Source: Chalciporus piperatus
Taxonomy: Eukaryota; Basidiomycota; Agaricomycetes; Boletales; Boletaceae
Assembly (NCBI GenBank): GCA_038093975.1
Contig: JBBPTG010000093.1
Span: forward strand, 1-64,000
Direction: 5' to 3'
Length of the DNA stretch: 64,000 nucleotides
The notes beneath the pieces were generated by a model. It saw nothing but the letters and a program-made list of their open reading frames with translations, was not told the DNA's origin and ran no database searches. The translations under genes and the position numbers were made by a program. This document shows positions 1-12,332 of this stretch, piece by piece. The stretch's first letter is position 1, and each line of letters opens with the position of its first letter.

Positions 1-929
1 GTCTAGGCCATGACATCATTGCTGACTCATCTAAGTCTGGACCTTTGTCACGTGACCTGATTATGTAATAGTTTACGTAATGCTACAGGGACTACCGGAG
101 CGGATTAAGATGAATCCGGCTTGACCCCTAAGTTGTAGACAAAGTCCAGAGTTCGAATACCGTTGTAGGCAAAAGTTTGAAAAGTTTTTAAATACTATAA
201 CACTTGTGGCTTGGCGGGGTGAGCTTGACCATCTTGATCTTTGATCCCTTCTTGAGAAACTTGACCTCTTGCACTGGGGTCCATGGTGTGGCCTTCTCGA
301 TCTTGGGCTTGACCATTGTACAATCGGATACTTGGTGATAATGTTTGCCTCATTGGCAGGTTAGCATATTTCAGGCCACCCAGGGGCATAGGTGACAAGA
401 TGAACGGGCCGGAGCCTTTGATCACTCGCGGAAGCATTTGTACGTCAGAGCCATCAGATCCTTCCTCCGAACAACAGCCGAGTGACATCGGATGCATTAG
501 CCGATATCTTGACAGCTTCTTATCCGACGTCATCAGGACGATTTAAGATGCAGACATGGCTGAAAGGTGACAAGCGTCTGATTGACAGCTTCACACCCGA
601 CGTCCTCGGGCCTATTTTAGATGTCTGATAAATTGACCCAGAGCCGACATCATTGGGACCTATCACACCGAAGGAGCCAATGACCAGCAACAAAGGTTCC
701 TGACTGCACTGACACCAGGATTTGTTTCTCTTGCACCTGAAGCAACAGAAAGATGGTCATGAAGTCTGCCACCCAAATGACAGCCGAACGTTCCTATGAT
801 ATGCAGGACCTTCCCTCCAGCGATCATGCATCAGCAAATCCTCAGTGAGCTGCACAATGCTGTGGCACTCTGCACAGCATGTTCCTGTCACAGTATGACA
901 GAAAGGTCCCCCTCTGTGCAGCATAGTCA
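1..929. other. Unassigned sequence, no gene recognised
   Basis: No convincing coding region is visible. Short open frames on both strands have no recognisable domain. A degenerate duplicated block is visible around 500-547 and 575-625, both copies carrying GACAGCTTC, then CCGACGTC, then a TTTA(A/G)ATG end. This suggests old tandem repeats leading into the minisatellite that follows. Confidence 0.5.
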
Positions 930-1690
930 CAGCACCTGGACTATTGGATAACTAGGGATAACTAGTAACTGAATAACTTGACTGACTGGACTACTGGACC
1001 ACTGGACTACTGAATGACTGGACAACTGGAATACTGGATAACTGAGTGACTCGAGTGACTGGATCACTGGATGTCCGAGTGACTGGTGTGACTGAAGTGA
1101 CTGTGTGACTGGACTAATGGACTACTGAGTGACTGGATAACTGAATGACTGACTGACTGGACTGAGTGGCTGACTGGGTGACTGGGCTAACTGGAATACT
1201 GACTGACTGAATTACTGGACTGACTAGAGTACTGGAGTACTGATTAACTGGACTGACTGGACTGACTGGATTACTGGATGACCAAGTGACTGGTGTGACT
1301 GGGTGACTGATGTGACTGAAGTGACTGGATTACTGGATTGACTGGAGTACTGGAACTACTGAGACTATTGAATTGCCTGGCTCACTGGCCCACTGAGCTA
1401 CTGAGACTACTGGATAACTGGATAACTAGGCTACTGGGCTACTGAAATTACTGAAATTACTGAATGACTGGACCACTCAACCACTGGGCTACTAAGATAA
1501 CTGAAATGACTGGATGATTGGACTACTCAGCCGCTGGGCTACTAAGATGACTGGAATGACTGGCTAACTGGTTAACTGGGCTATGGAAACAACTGAAATG
1601 ACTGCAGTGCTGAACCACTGGACTACTGAATGACTGAATGACTGGACCACTGGGCTACTGAATGACTGATTTAACTGATCCAGTCAATCC
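930..1690. repeat. ACTGG-type minisatellite array
   Basis: About 760 bases are made almost entirely of variants of short units such as ACTGGACTACTGG, ACTGGATGACTG and GTGACTGGTGTGACTG. The unit is roughly 8-13 bp and variable, so it is a degenerate simple array rather than a strict tandem repeat. It codes for nothing recognisable. Confidence 0.85.
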
Positions 1691-2101
1691 AGTAACTTCA
1701 GACTTTTTGCAGTCTTGCTGATGTGGGCCGGTTGGGTCGCTGATGACTCGTTTGTGGTGCGGGTGAGTCGCTCGGGACATGGGTTAGGCCCAAGGGCTGT
1801 GCAGAGAACACCAGCCCTGGAGGAATCAGCCGCCGAAGAACAGGCCAGAAATGATGATGCCACGCTAATGGCCATATCTTGGATCAGGTTTGAACGCTTA
1901 GAATTTCTGGCCTACACTCGTAGGCAACACATATTCCATCTGATTTCTTTGCTACGTCACTGGCAGATGGACATGTTCGAGAGGCTGAGGAATGTCATGT
2001 AGTGTAGGCCATATAATATTGACACTGATCACATTGGCTTATCCCTACCCATGGACTAACTTTACATCCGCCCACCCCTAACGAGTGACAATAAGAATAT
2101 T
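1691..2101. other. Unassigned, between two repeat arrays
   Basis: A 95-codon plus-strand open frame lies at 1715-2002, with no recognised domain and no obvious intron signals. I see no support for it as a gene. Confidence 0.3.
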
Positions 2102-2399
2102 GGCCCATTCCTACGCATTGAGGCTCAACCCACCGGCCCATTCCTACGCATTGACACTGATTGCATCGGCCCATTCCTACGCATTGAGGCTCAGTGCATC
2201 GGCCTATCCCTACACATTGAGGCTCAACCCATTGGCCCATTCCTACGCATTGACACTGATTGCATCGGCCCATTCCTACGCATTGAGCCTCAATGCATCG
2301 GCCCATCCCTACCTACTGAGGCGGGTTGCATCGGCCCATCCCTACAGATAGACATCATTGCATCAGCCCATCCCTACCCATTGACACTCAATCTATCGG
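2102..2399. repeat. 33-bp tandem repeat, about nine copies
   Basis: The unit starts GGCCCATTCCTACGCATTGA and is 33 bp long, giving about nine head-to-tail copies, with alternating versions (..GGCTCAACCCAtc and ..CACTGATTGCATC). Looser relatives (GGCCNATCCCTA) continue to about 2690. Because 33 is a multiple of three, both strands stay open; the minus strand reads an 11-residue Cys/Gly/Met repeat (CVGMGRC-like). I take these frames as a consequence of the period, not as a gene. Confidence 0.9.
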
Positions 2400-3299
2400 G
2401 CCATGCCTGCTGTAGGAGACATGATTCACTGGCCAATGCCCACCCCTAAACATTCCCTCCATCGGCCGCTCCCTACACATGGAGGGTTTACACATCGGCC
2501 TATCCCTATTCTCTATGGGCCGAACCCTGATGCAGGCAGGACTGGGTGATTAGCACCAGTCGGCCAGGTCCTACCTCATGGAACCTTTGTGTTGGCCATT
2601 CCCATTGCCAGGGCACAATGGCACATTGGCTGATCCCTACTCTACGTGTACATTCTATTACTAGCCGATCCCTAACCTAGGTGATCATACACCAGCGGCC
2701 AATCGTTAGCCGGCCAGTAGACCACGGCCTAATTGGTGATCAGCTGGCCCTGGATCAGGGTACAAATGGACTACGCTATGTGACGTATGTCCACGCACAT
2801 CAGGAAAAACCTCCCCCTGATAATTGTATGAAATTGTTGATATTATCAAGAAAAAGCAACAAAAATCTGATATTTTGTAGAAATACAACATTTCTTGCAT
2901 TTTATGTTGATATCCTGGCCCCCCCAAATCATTTCAAGAATTCTTGAGAATAATCCATATTACCAGCCAATTATTAAGAAAATTTATGGATATTGCCAGC
3001 TAATTATGAATTCTGCAGCCATTCACTACTCTTCTTTCAGTTGCACTTCACACCAGTCAAGAGGAGAGAAGGATAAATAAACATATATTGCAGCTGTATC
3101 TACTACATCTCATGTACTAATATATCACTACAATGATGATGGGTTAGGGAAAACTATGGATGCTGATGTTAGTAAGAGATGATGATGATGATGAGATGGA
3201 GGGTCAGGGTGGGGGCATACATGAGCGAGCTGGAGGTGGTGATGATGAAGGAGGGTGGTGGCATACACAAGCGAGTTGAGGTGAGCAGTTGAGTAGGTG

Positions 3300-3960
3300 G
3301 CTGAGGAAAAATTTACCTCTGATGTCGGCAGGGCTGTCGAGCCCACGCCGGCCGTTTTTTCATGTCGAGTTTTGAGGTGGGAGGTGGTGGTGGGGCAAAG
3401 AGCCCGTGCGGCTGTGAGCGAGGTGAGAGGATGAGGTGGTGGGGGAGTTGTCATTCACCTCGTGATGCCGGCAGGGCTGTCGAGCCCACGCCGGCCATGT
3501 TTTTGGTACCGAGGTGGAAGTAGGAGGCCGTGGTGGAGGTGGGAGGTCGTGGTGGGGCAAACAGCCCGAGTGACTGGGTACGAGGTGAGTGGATGTAGTG
3601 GATGGTGAGATTGAACTCACCTTTGAGCGGCGGCGGGGCTGTTGAGCCCACACCGGCCGCGTTTTTGGTGTCGAGTTGGAAGTGGGAGGTTGTGGTGAGG
3701 CAACGGCCAAGCGGCTTCGAAGGAGGTGAGCAGATATGGTGGTGGGGGAGTTGTCGCTCACCTCGCGATGCTGGCGGCCCAGCTGTTGAGCCCACGCCGG
3801 CCGTTTTTTCGTGTCGAGTTTTGAAATGGGGGGTGGTGGTGGGGCAAAGAGCCCGTGCGGCTGGTGAGCGAGTGAGTAAATACTCACCTTCGAGTGCCGG
3901 TGGGGCTGTTGAGCCCTCGCCGGCTGTGTTTTCGTGCAGGTTGAGGTGGGTCATGGTAGT
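3300..3960. repeat. Five-copy 120-170 bp tandem repeat family
   Basis: Five copies of a GC-rich block centred on GGGCTGTTGAGCCC (itself an imperfect palindrome), followed by CACGCCGGCCGTTTTTT, occur at about 3331, 3474, 3635, 3779 and 3902. Between them run G-rich tracts (GGTGGTGGTGGGGCAAAGAGCCC). Long minus-strand frames repeat the peptide AGVGSTA, but the frame changes between copies and no domain is recognised. Confidence 0.8.
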
Positions 3961-4074
3961 AGTAATTGCAGTGGTTGAGAGACTCGAAAATGCTGACGCG
4001 GCGAGTTCAACACGGTCACGTGACCTGCTCGCCTGCGGATTTTTGTCAAGTCCAAGCATTAGGAAAATTAGGCT

Positions 4075-4640
4075 ACACTTATCTATGCTTTTTTGTACAC
4101 CTTAGCTACATTCATTTATCCTACACTTTCCTATACTTTTAACTACAGTTTTAGTATGCTTTTTTGGTACATTCTAGTACACTCAATCAGTACACACTTT
4201 ACTACACTTTGAGTACAGTTTTAGTACGCTTTTTTGTACACTTTAGCTACACTCATTTATACTACACTTTCCCACACTCTGGACTACACTTTTACTACGC
4301 TTTTTTGTACACTTTAGCTACACTCAATCCTAGTCACACTGCCACACTTTTAACTACACTTTTACTACGCTTTTTTGTACACTTTAGATACACTTAACCT
4401 AGTTACACTTTGCTACACTTTTGACTACATTTAGTACGCTTTTTTGTACACTTTTGCTACACTCAATCACTACACATTTTCCCACACTTTGGACTACACT
4501 TTTACTACGCTTTTTTGTACACTTTTGCTACACTCACACAACACACTTTCCCACACTTTGGACTACACTTTTACTACGCTTTTTTGTACACTTTTGCTAC
4601 ACTCAATGCTAATACACTTTCCTACTAGTACACTTTTGAC
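4075..4640. repeat. About 70-bp tandem array with TACGCTTTTTTGTACAC
   Basis: About eight copies of a unit of roughly 70 bp, each containing TACGCTTTTTTGTACACTTT followed by GCTACACTCA-type sequence and CTACACTTTTA. It is strongly asymmetric, with pyrimidines on the plus strand. Frames across it (MTTFSTLF-like) arise from the repeat. Confidence 0.85.
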
Positions 4641-4700
4641 TACAATTCTTTTTTAAACACTTTTCTATGAATTATCATAAAATGTCACTAATTACCATGA

Positions 4701-5620
4701 TTATTGTGAAATATAAGAAATATCATCTAATACACATGATGAGAGGGTCAAGTATTTATCACAAATATCAACAAATCTGAAGAATATAAGAAATTCTGTG
4801 AAATTGTTGACAAATATGTACTTTTTCTGAAAATTATGAGAATTTTCAGGGAGAGGTTTTTCCTGATGCAGACGAGGATTAGGGCGAGCCATTGGAACGG
4901 TAGTAGGTTTTGAGTCGCACAGGGTGGCACGATGGGGGTTGGAGTGGAATCGACATGCCCCATTATATACCTGTGGATCGTCAGTCGGCGGGCGGCCTGA
5001 GCCCCGTGGTAAGTCCTCGATCCGTTTCACCTCGAGGAGTTCCAAATATGTGGCTAAACAGTCTAATGTCTCAATTTGATATAGAGGCAGCCAGGTTTCG
5101 TCCCCCGAGGTCCATTTTACCTGGAACAAGGCATCAACGCCCGTCCCTTCGTGCGTCACTATGCGTTCAATCGCCCATTCTGGTCCCATTTCACCAAAGT
5201 CGGCGACCTGATCCTCGAGTCTCCCCGGGAATAGTCGATCATCACTTGGATCGTGAATTCTCAACAAAGAGGAGTGAAACACGGGATGAATTCCTCGCTG
5301 TTTCATCCTCGCAGGTAAGTCTAACCTAAACAAGTTGTTCTTGAAGTCCTCAATAATCTTATAGGGACCAATATACTTCGGGATTAGTTTGCGGGCTAGT
5401 CCCTTAGGCAGTGACAGGTTCTTTGTTGAGACATATGCGAGATCTCCCGATCGAAAAGGGCTCGCTTGTCGCTTCTTATTAGCGTTTCGGGTTTGTTTCA
5501 CCCGAGCCTCGAGTATGGCATCATGTGTCGGAAATTTCGTAACCCGCCTTCCAATCCTGCCATATTTAGACACAAATGGAAGCGAATTGCATCCGCATTG
5601 AAAGGGGCTTCTGATACGGC
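4701..5620 (-). pseudogene. Ty3/gypsy pol remnant: integrase end plus chromodomain
   Basis: The minus strand encodes the C-terminal integrase region, with FRSGDLAYVSTKN and IPKYIGPYKI, then RGIHPVFHSSLLRIH and a chromodomain-like block (ALFQVKWTSGDETWLPLYQI). It closely matches the gypsy element at 59212-61266 in this window. Upstream (above about 5520) the integrase frame is broken by indels, and the tail after the chromodomain is lost, ending in AT-rich sequence. No LTR is visible. This is an old, truncated copy of the same or a sister family. Confidence 0.85.
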
Positions 5621-5872
5621 TCACGTGCTTTCCAATCCCGTAAGACACGTTACAGGGTCCTTTTAAGAAACGACTCGTAATTCCAAGGGGGTGCCCAAGG
5701 GCAAGGGGGCATTCCATGGTCGCGGGAACAGCCGACCCTAATTCCCAGGCACTACGAATGCGGTTGCAAGCAATATGCCTCTAAATCCTGGACCTGTTGA
5801 TCGATTTCAACATCGATATCGTTCCATCCCCTTGTAAATCCTCCCTCGTCACATATGCCCTAATCACATACA

Positions 5873-8800
5873 ATGCCGTCCAAGCGTACATATCATAGCA
5901 GAGGTGCGACAGCAGAGAAGATACCATGCAAATACTGTAGCAAGGAATATGCCCCTCGAGGTCTCAAATCCCACGAGTCCAGTTGTGCCAGTCGACGACA
6001 GAAAAAGGCCAATGAAAAGGAATTCGCAGCGTTGGCAGCACAGGTGGTTGAGGCCCGTCTGCTTAAAGGTACATCTCAATATCATTGACAGCCAAGCGTT
6101 AATACAATCGTGACTCATACGCACACCTGAACATTAGCGGGGCCCTCCGTTCCAGCTGCGCAGCAACCTGCCAGCTCTGAATCGTCAGACATCAACATCG
6201 CACGTATCCCACCAAGCCTCGACATCGATTTAGGCCATGACATGGCCATTGACATGTCAATGGGGCACGATCATGAGATCGCCAACAATGGCTCTCCTGG
6301 AGGCGATAATATGAGCGTGGACTCACGACGGCGTAAGTTTTTCGAGTTCTCCTTTCCAACGCGAGCGATATTTACATTCTCTATTAATGTTAGGCTCTGG
6401 ATCGTCGTCCGCGAGCATTCCTGGTGCAATGGCAGACCTCCCTCCTTTCTTCGCCTCTCAGCACCCTCCTCAACCATTCGCAGCAACTGCAAATGCTACT
6501 CCTGACAGCTTCAAAACAGAGTATCATCCCAAGAGTGGCCGTGCGGCCGAGTACGAATCGTTTTCCAGCTACGGGAAACGATCGTTTCAGCCAAGTTTGC
6601 CCGACGATACACCCTGGGCACCGTTTTTGTCTCGGGCCGACTTTGAAATCGCTGAGCTTACTCATCAGTCCACGATGAGCAAAGAGCAAATCGACCGCTT
6701 GCTCAAGCTCATTTGGCAGATTGCTGACGGTGAATCAGGTTTCACGCTGAGGTCGCACAATGATGTTGCGAATGCCTGGTCTCGCGTCGCTCCGCGACTG
6801 ACACCTGTACGTATCACATAACCTATCTATGTAATAGCCATCATGATCTATATCTGATGTTCGTTGGTAATGTAAATATCATGCAGCTCGAGGAGCATAA
6901 GATCAAGGTACCATATAAGAAAGATACATTGGAATTCGAGGTATACACTCGGCCACTCTGGGACTGGGCGATGGACCTGCTTGAAGACCCGTTACTCGCA
7001 CCCCATTTCGTGTGGGACGCTCAATGACTTTATAAGCACAATGGTACTAGGTTCGAGCGCTTCATCCACGAACCTTGGACTGCTAACCGTTGGTGGGATA
7101 TTCAAGTAAGTCTCGTCAGTACTCTGTCAATCGGGAACTATTAGTGATTGTGTCAGTCCAATTTACCGGATAACGATCCCATTAGTAGTGCTCCGTTTGC
7201 CTTTATCCTGTACGCTGACAAGAGCCATCTCACGAGTTCAGGAAAGGTAAAAGCTTACCCGGTAATCGCCCGTTGCGCAAATCTTCCTGTGAATATCAGG
7301 AACGGTGACGGCCTAGGAGGAGGGCGTATAGTTGGTTTCCTACCTATCGTGAGTTACTCTAATTTAACTGTGAGACGTATTAACAGAATACACTTTGATT
7401 GATCGTTTTGAAAGGTTCCTGATGACGCGGCAGAAGACGGCAAGCTTTCATATACCAATTTGAAGCGCGTCGTATGGCATGAGTCCTTCCTGAAGATTCT
7501 GGAGTCGATCGTTGCGCTCTCAAAAGTGGGGTTCACGTATAAATGTTTTGACGAGATCTTGCGCATATTGTATCCACTTATTCTTATCTTATCGGCTGAC
7601 TACGAGGAACAGTAGGTATTATTAACACCTCATCACAATCCTCCTAACAAGGCACTATTATTTCTGACAGATGTGTGATGGCATTGATACGAGGCATGAA
7701 CTCTCAGTGTCCCTGCCCTGTTTGTCTCATTCCTCGGGACAAGATTCGAGACCATGCATCGCACTATCCCGTCCGTACTGCTCAGGACGCAGCTGAATAC
7801 GTCCAAAGATGGGAGCAGGATCGTGCTGCTGGGGAGGAAGTGTTGAAAGCTTTCAGTTTACGGCCGATTGTGGTATGTGTCAATATATTAATAAAAGTAA
7901 CATTGACATGCTCATAGAACGACTCATATCTCCATTGACAGAACGCGTTTTGGCGTGTTGCTTTTTCCGACCCTCACGAAGCACTCTGCTTTGACACTCT
8001 ACACTTCGACGACCATGGAATGTGGGGGACTCATTTATTCGGCGAGTTCAAAAGGCGATTGGAAGCACTAGGTCGTGATTCTGTGAAGAAAGTGGATGAT
8101 CAGTGAGTTATCAACTGCCGCCCTCGAACTAATAATCTGACTCGCGCGCTATCAAATATTTCCTAGACACAGCCAATTTCCGCGCTGGCGAAATTTCATG
8201 CATTTCAAGGCTGTCACGAACTTCGCTTTCTCTGATGGAAATCAGCTCCTCGACATATCCAAGGTAATAACAAGCCTCGGATTCATCATTTGTGCATCCC
8301 TCGTTGACCATCTTTTACAGCAAATCCTGTTTACGACGCAAAACGTACTTACGCGAGAAATTGACCAGGTAGGCTACGCACTCCTGAAAGCCACCGCAGC
8401 GTACTTGCAATACCACATGTATTTCACACTCGATCTCCAAACGGAGACCACAATAGCTGCGGGCGAAGCACAGCTCTTGAGGTTTCAGCAACTTCTCGAG
8501 GCAAGTAATACTAACATTATCTGATGATTTAGATGTTAACGACTTTAATTATGTTGTCAGGAATACATTTCTTTACAAGGCGATGGCCTGACCAAGAACT
8601 GGAACTTTCCAAAGGCCCATCTAGCCAAACACGCACCGCGAGATATTCGTGAGAAGGGCGCGGTTCGCAACTTCAGTACGCGCCCAAACGAAAAACAACA
8701 TGGCCCAATCAGACGAGCATACCTCCGTCAAACTAATCGCAAGGACGTGTCGAAACAAGTAAGCAGTGTACTAAGAGCTTTGATTCAATGGTCCGAGGTG

Positions 8801-9676
8801 ACTGATCACGACTCCACCCTTTGTTAGCTCGCGAAGTTGGATCAAAGAACGGTCGTTTCTGAACTTATCCGTAGCCGTGTCGAGCATCTGGACGAAGAAC
8901 GTCGCAAGGCCACCATTGAGCTGTCCCATCTTGAAGACGAGGAGGAGCTCGATGACCTGCCAGCTGTGGTGCACGTCTACCTAGGCTCCCCGCTGAAGCA
9001 AACATCGTTTGATGCTATCGAGCAAGCAAAGTCACCAGACCTGGCTTTCCGGGACTTTCGCAAGAAGTTCGTTGCGTTTATCAACACATTTGCTGATGCC
9101 AATGGGATCCCGCTGCCGAAGGGGGGGACATGGTTTGTTCCTGCTGGCCATGATAAGGTATGAATAAAGTTCTTGTATTCAAGCATGGAATGTACTGAAC
9201 TTCGTGATACTCATCTTTATCAGATCCAAGAATTCTGCTACCTCAAAGTCAATTACGAGTCCACTGTGGACTGGAAATTGGCTACCGACTACTTACGATG
9301 CAATCCGAGCTTCCATGGAAACCAGCGGTACGACTGCGTGGTCATCCGCACCCAAGACAAGCATGGCAACACGACACACACCTTTGCTCGCCTTCTCATG
9401 ATGTTCCGCTACGTTCTGAATCCTGATCAAGACCCTTTAGATCTTGCGCTCGTGCGGCCTATGGATTTCCCTACAGGCAACCAGCGCACAATTGATCGTG
9501 ACCTGGGTTTCACTCGCCTCCGGTCTCGTCCCTCGGCGCGGTCCGAGTTTATCTCCCTTCGGTCTGTTGTCCGTGGAGCTCTCCTCGTGCCGGACTTCAA
9601 ACATGTTGGTGACTTCTTCCTTGTTGACTACGTTGATGGTGACTGGTTCCTCCGAGCAAAGCTATTACTTGATTGA
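5873..9676 (+). pseudogene. Plavaka transposase 1 (spliced, one internal stop)
   Basis: This multi-exon gene encodes a Plavaka-family transposase, the cut-and-paste enzyme of a large basidiomycete DNA transposon group. The start ATG opens an N-terminal C2HC zinc finger (CKYC...HESSC). It is followed by LWDWAMDLLEDP, FILYADKSHLTSSG, KAYPVIARCANLP, the GGGRIVGFLPIV block, a second cysteine cluster (CPCPVCLIPRD) and DTLHFDDHGMWG. The stop is at 9674-9676. About ten short introns with GT-AG ends fit the frames. At 7025-7027 a TGA interrupts the exon reading VWDAQ*LYKHNG; related proteins have Arg there, so CGA to TGA is the simplest change. Apart from this the frame looks intact, so inactivation is recent, or the stop is read through. 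Confidence 0.8.
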
Positions 9677-10231
9677 TCATTGTATTATAATAGTTTCATT
9701 TGTAACATTTGCACATTGACAGTATTATTAGCGTAATCTGTCAATGACACTGACATCCTGATATCGACAATACAGTGATTTCGCCAATGATCCCTCAATA
9801 CCCTGTCCCGTCGCCAACACCTTGAAATTTTACAAATTGTGTTGACCTTCCTATTACTATTACAGCCTTTAATTCGCTTCACATCTTTCCGCGCCGTTGA
9901 CACTCACGAGTTTGAGTAACATTGGCGGTTTAAAGGTAAGTGACCATCCTAATACGTCGGTGATCATCTTGGACTTTTTGACGTAAAATCATCATATTTC
10001 ACCCACACGTGTAGCAAGGGTTCTTTGATCTTGGCCTCACGAGTCAGTCAACGTTGTGCGTTATTACTCGCGAGGCCACTCTTCGCTCCGGATGGTAAAA
10101 AGTATTCAGGCGCCGTCAGAACGCAGATGTTCTTAAACCTGATTTCGTGCGCACTGAAAGGTTCGTTGTCGTGTCTCTTATTACTTGACTCTGAGTCGCA
10201 TTGAAATCAGTACCTCCGAGCCATCTGAATC
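9677..10231. other. Spacer between transposase 1 and companion ORF
   Basis: There is no convincing coding sequence. CATTGACA/TGTCAATG occurs near 9713-9745. It probably holds the 3' end of the transposase gene and the promoter of the downstream ORF. Confidence 0.4.
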
Positions 10232-12029
10232 ATGCCTCGAGCCAGAAATCCCCCCCAAGTCCCCGATAGTGGCGACGAGTTCAACTTAGACAACATCAAC
10301 GCCCAAATTGGCTCTGGATCTGACGACGACGACGACGAGGCTGTCCCGTCTGTTGTCCCATCTGCCGTTTTCCGCCCAAGAGACGACGCTACAAACGAGG
10401 AGCTTCGCAAGGTTCGTTTTGATTCTTTATTCAAGTCGTTCTCGATCTGACATATTGTGCCTACCGTTTAAATTGTCCAGGCGCTAGCCGATGCTCAGCA
10501 GAACTTAACAGCGCTTCACGGGAAGTTCACGACGCTAGAGACGCAGGTCTCTGTCCACAACGCTCGTGAGGCCAAGGGCCGGGGAAAGAAGGTAGCCAAT
10601 CTCTCCGCAACTGAAATGGCAGTCGAGCTCCAGAACAAGACGGTAAACACGCTTGGCAGGAAGTATTCCATTACCCACTGCTTCTGGATTAATCCCGAAA
10701 TCTTTCCACTTACGACGAACCCGAACGTCAACCTCAACTGTGCAGAACGCTGGCTTTCTCCCCTTTCAATCGAAGCCGCCATCAAGACCGAGCTGTATAG
10801 GTTTATTCCAAGTGATTTACATCCGTTGGCGGCTCACAAGAGTTTCGGGACCTTGGTAAGCTTGTATCCACATTTCGTGGCCGCTCATGTTGATTTGCGA
10901 TTGAAAGTTCTGTGCTGGCGTCCAAACTAGCCGCTCTGAATCAGTCTCGGACGTGAAGGGTAGCGCTGGGAGCATCTTTGGACTCAGCGCTGATTTCTTC
11001 GTTCGAGGCTACCCTCGGGTTGACGAACCTAAATGTCGGGAGCTACTGCTTGGTGGGAATGGAAAGTATACCAAGTTTGCGCCGATCCTCTTCCCGGACC
11101 GGAAGAACTTACGCAAAGACCAATTTTTGAAGACTGCCGTTCTCGTCAAGGTATTAATGTTTTTAGTTCAAATTTTGTCCAGCACATCTGACAAGCTGTG
11201 CAAATGATCCTGCAGGCCTCACTCTTCGGAAGGTCATCTCTCTCTGGTCAGAATGCTCCGGGACCAAGACCGAAGGGTAAAATTTGGGAATTGCGGTCCA
11301 CGACTGCCGGGATGATCGCCGCGTCTGGCATATTGGTGCGTTCCCAATGTATTTATCACGCCTTCTATATTTGAACTTAGCTTTGAAGGCAATCTTTGTT
11401 CTTTCCGGAGATCCTAACTTCTACCAAGTCGGCGAGAAGACAGGCATACCGTACAGTACCTACCACAACTATTTTCGCCAGCAGCTTCTCTCTGGAACCC
11501 CCTGGGCCACATCTGTATTCAAGTTCTTCAATGATGCACTCTTCCCGGACTCGTCGAATTCAGCCGCTTCCTCGTCGGCACTTGCAGCTACTGTCGACGA
11601 TGATCTCGACTGGGAGGCCGAGTTCGAGCTCGCATTTGCAAATGGCCTGCAAGTGACAGAGCAGGTTTCTGGTACATCATCCTCTCATTCAGCTCCCGTT
11701 GGCCCTCCCTCTATTTCGGCTCCTGGCATCAACTTTGCTGCCGCTGGTCCCGTTGACGGTGCCCCTGTTGCTGTCCCCCACGCCGCTTCTGCCGTACCTG
11801 CCGCTGCCATTCCTGATCTCGTAACTCCATCTGCTCATGCTGCAGACCCTGTCCTTGCTCCTGCCCCTGGACCTGTCTCTATTCCTGCGGCCGTTCAAGC
11901 CGCGTCAGGTTCCGTGGATGATGCCGTGATCAATCTTGATGATGATGCTGATCAGGTTCATCCCCCAGCGAGGGCTAAGGGAGGAGCCCCGAAAAAGCGC
12001 AAAGGGAAAGCAAAGGCGAAGGGTTCTGC

Positions 12030-12266
12030 TGTTGAACTGGTGTCATCCTAAGCCATAAGGCTATGGACTACCAGAGCAGCATACTGCGTAGACACAAAGG
12101 GAGTTTGTGCTCGCTCACCTGATTGCAACGTTGTGGTTGTGGTTAAAGAGTTGTATTAACTCAGATCGACTGAGTTTGAATATATAAGTACAGTGGTGAT
12201 TACCTAATCAACTATCGTTTATGGAAACGTAGTGAACTATACACTATGAGCGTAATACGTTCAACA
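12030..12266 (-). repeat. copia 3' LTR
   Basis: 237-bp long terminal repeat, TGTTGAA...TTCAACA, downstream of the minus-strand Gag-Pol. It matches the LTR at 17862-18100 except for one substitution (AAAGGGAG here, AAAGGAAG there) and a missing TG (AAGTACAG here, AAGTGTACAG there). Confidence 0.97.
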
Positions 12267-12276
12267 CTCCCCCATG
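12267..12276 (-). promoter_or_regulatory. copia polypurine tract
   Basis: On the minus strand the internal region ends GCATGGGGGAG directly before the 3' LTR. This is the usual place for the plus-strand primer of reverse transcription. Confidence 0.8.
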
Positions 12277-12332
12277 CTTAGTGTACGCTAGTATATGCGA
12301 GCATAGTAAGAATGTATATTCATGCGCACAAA

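Noticed and set aside
2706..3080. Overlapping short frames on both strands
   Set aside because: AT-rich, no domain, no splice logic; they lie in repeat-derived sequence.
3128..4105. Long minus and plus frames with AGVGSTA or VEPTPAVF repeats
   Set aside because: Explained by the tandem repeat; frame changes between copies.
11284..12051. Free-standing 255-codon protein ending VELVSS
   Set aside because: Its start is not ATG, its first part is intron sequence and its end lies in the copia LTR; it is part of the split companion ORF.
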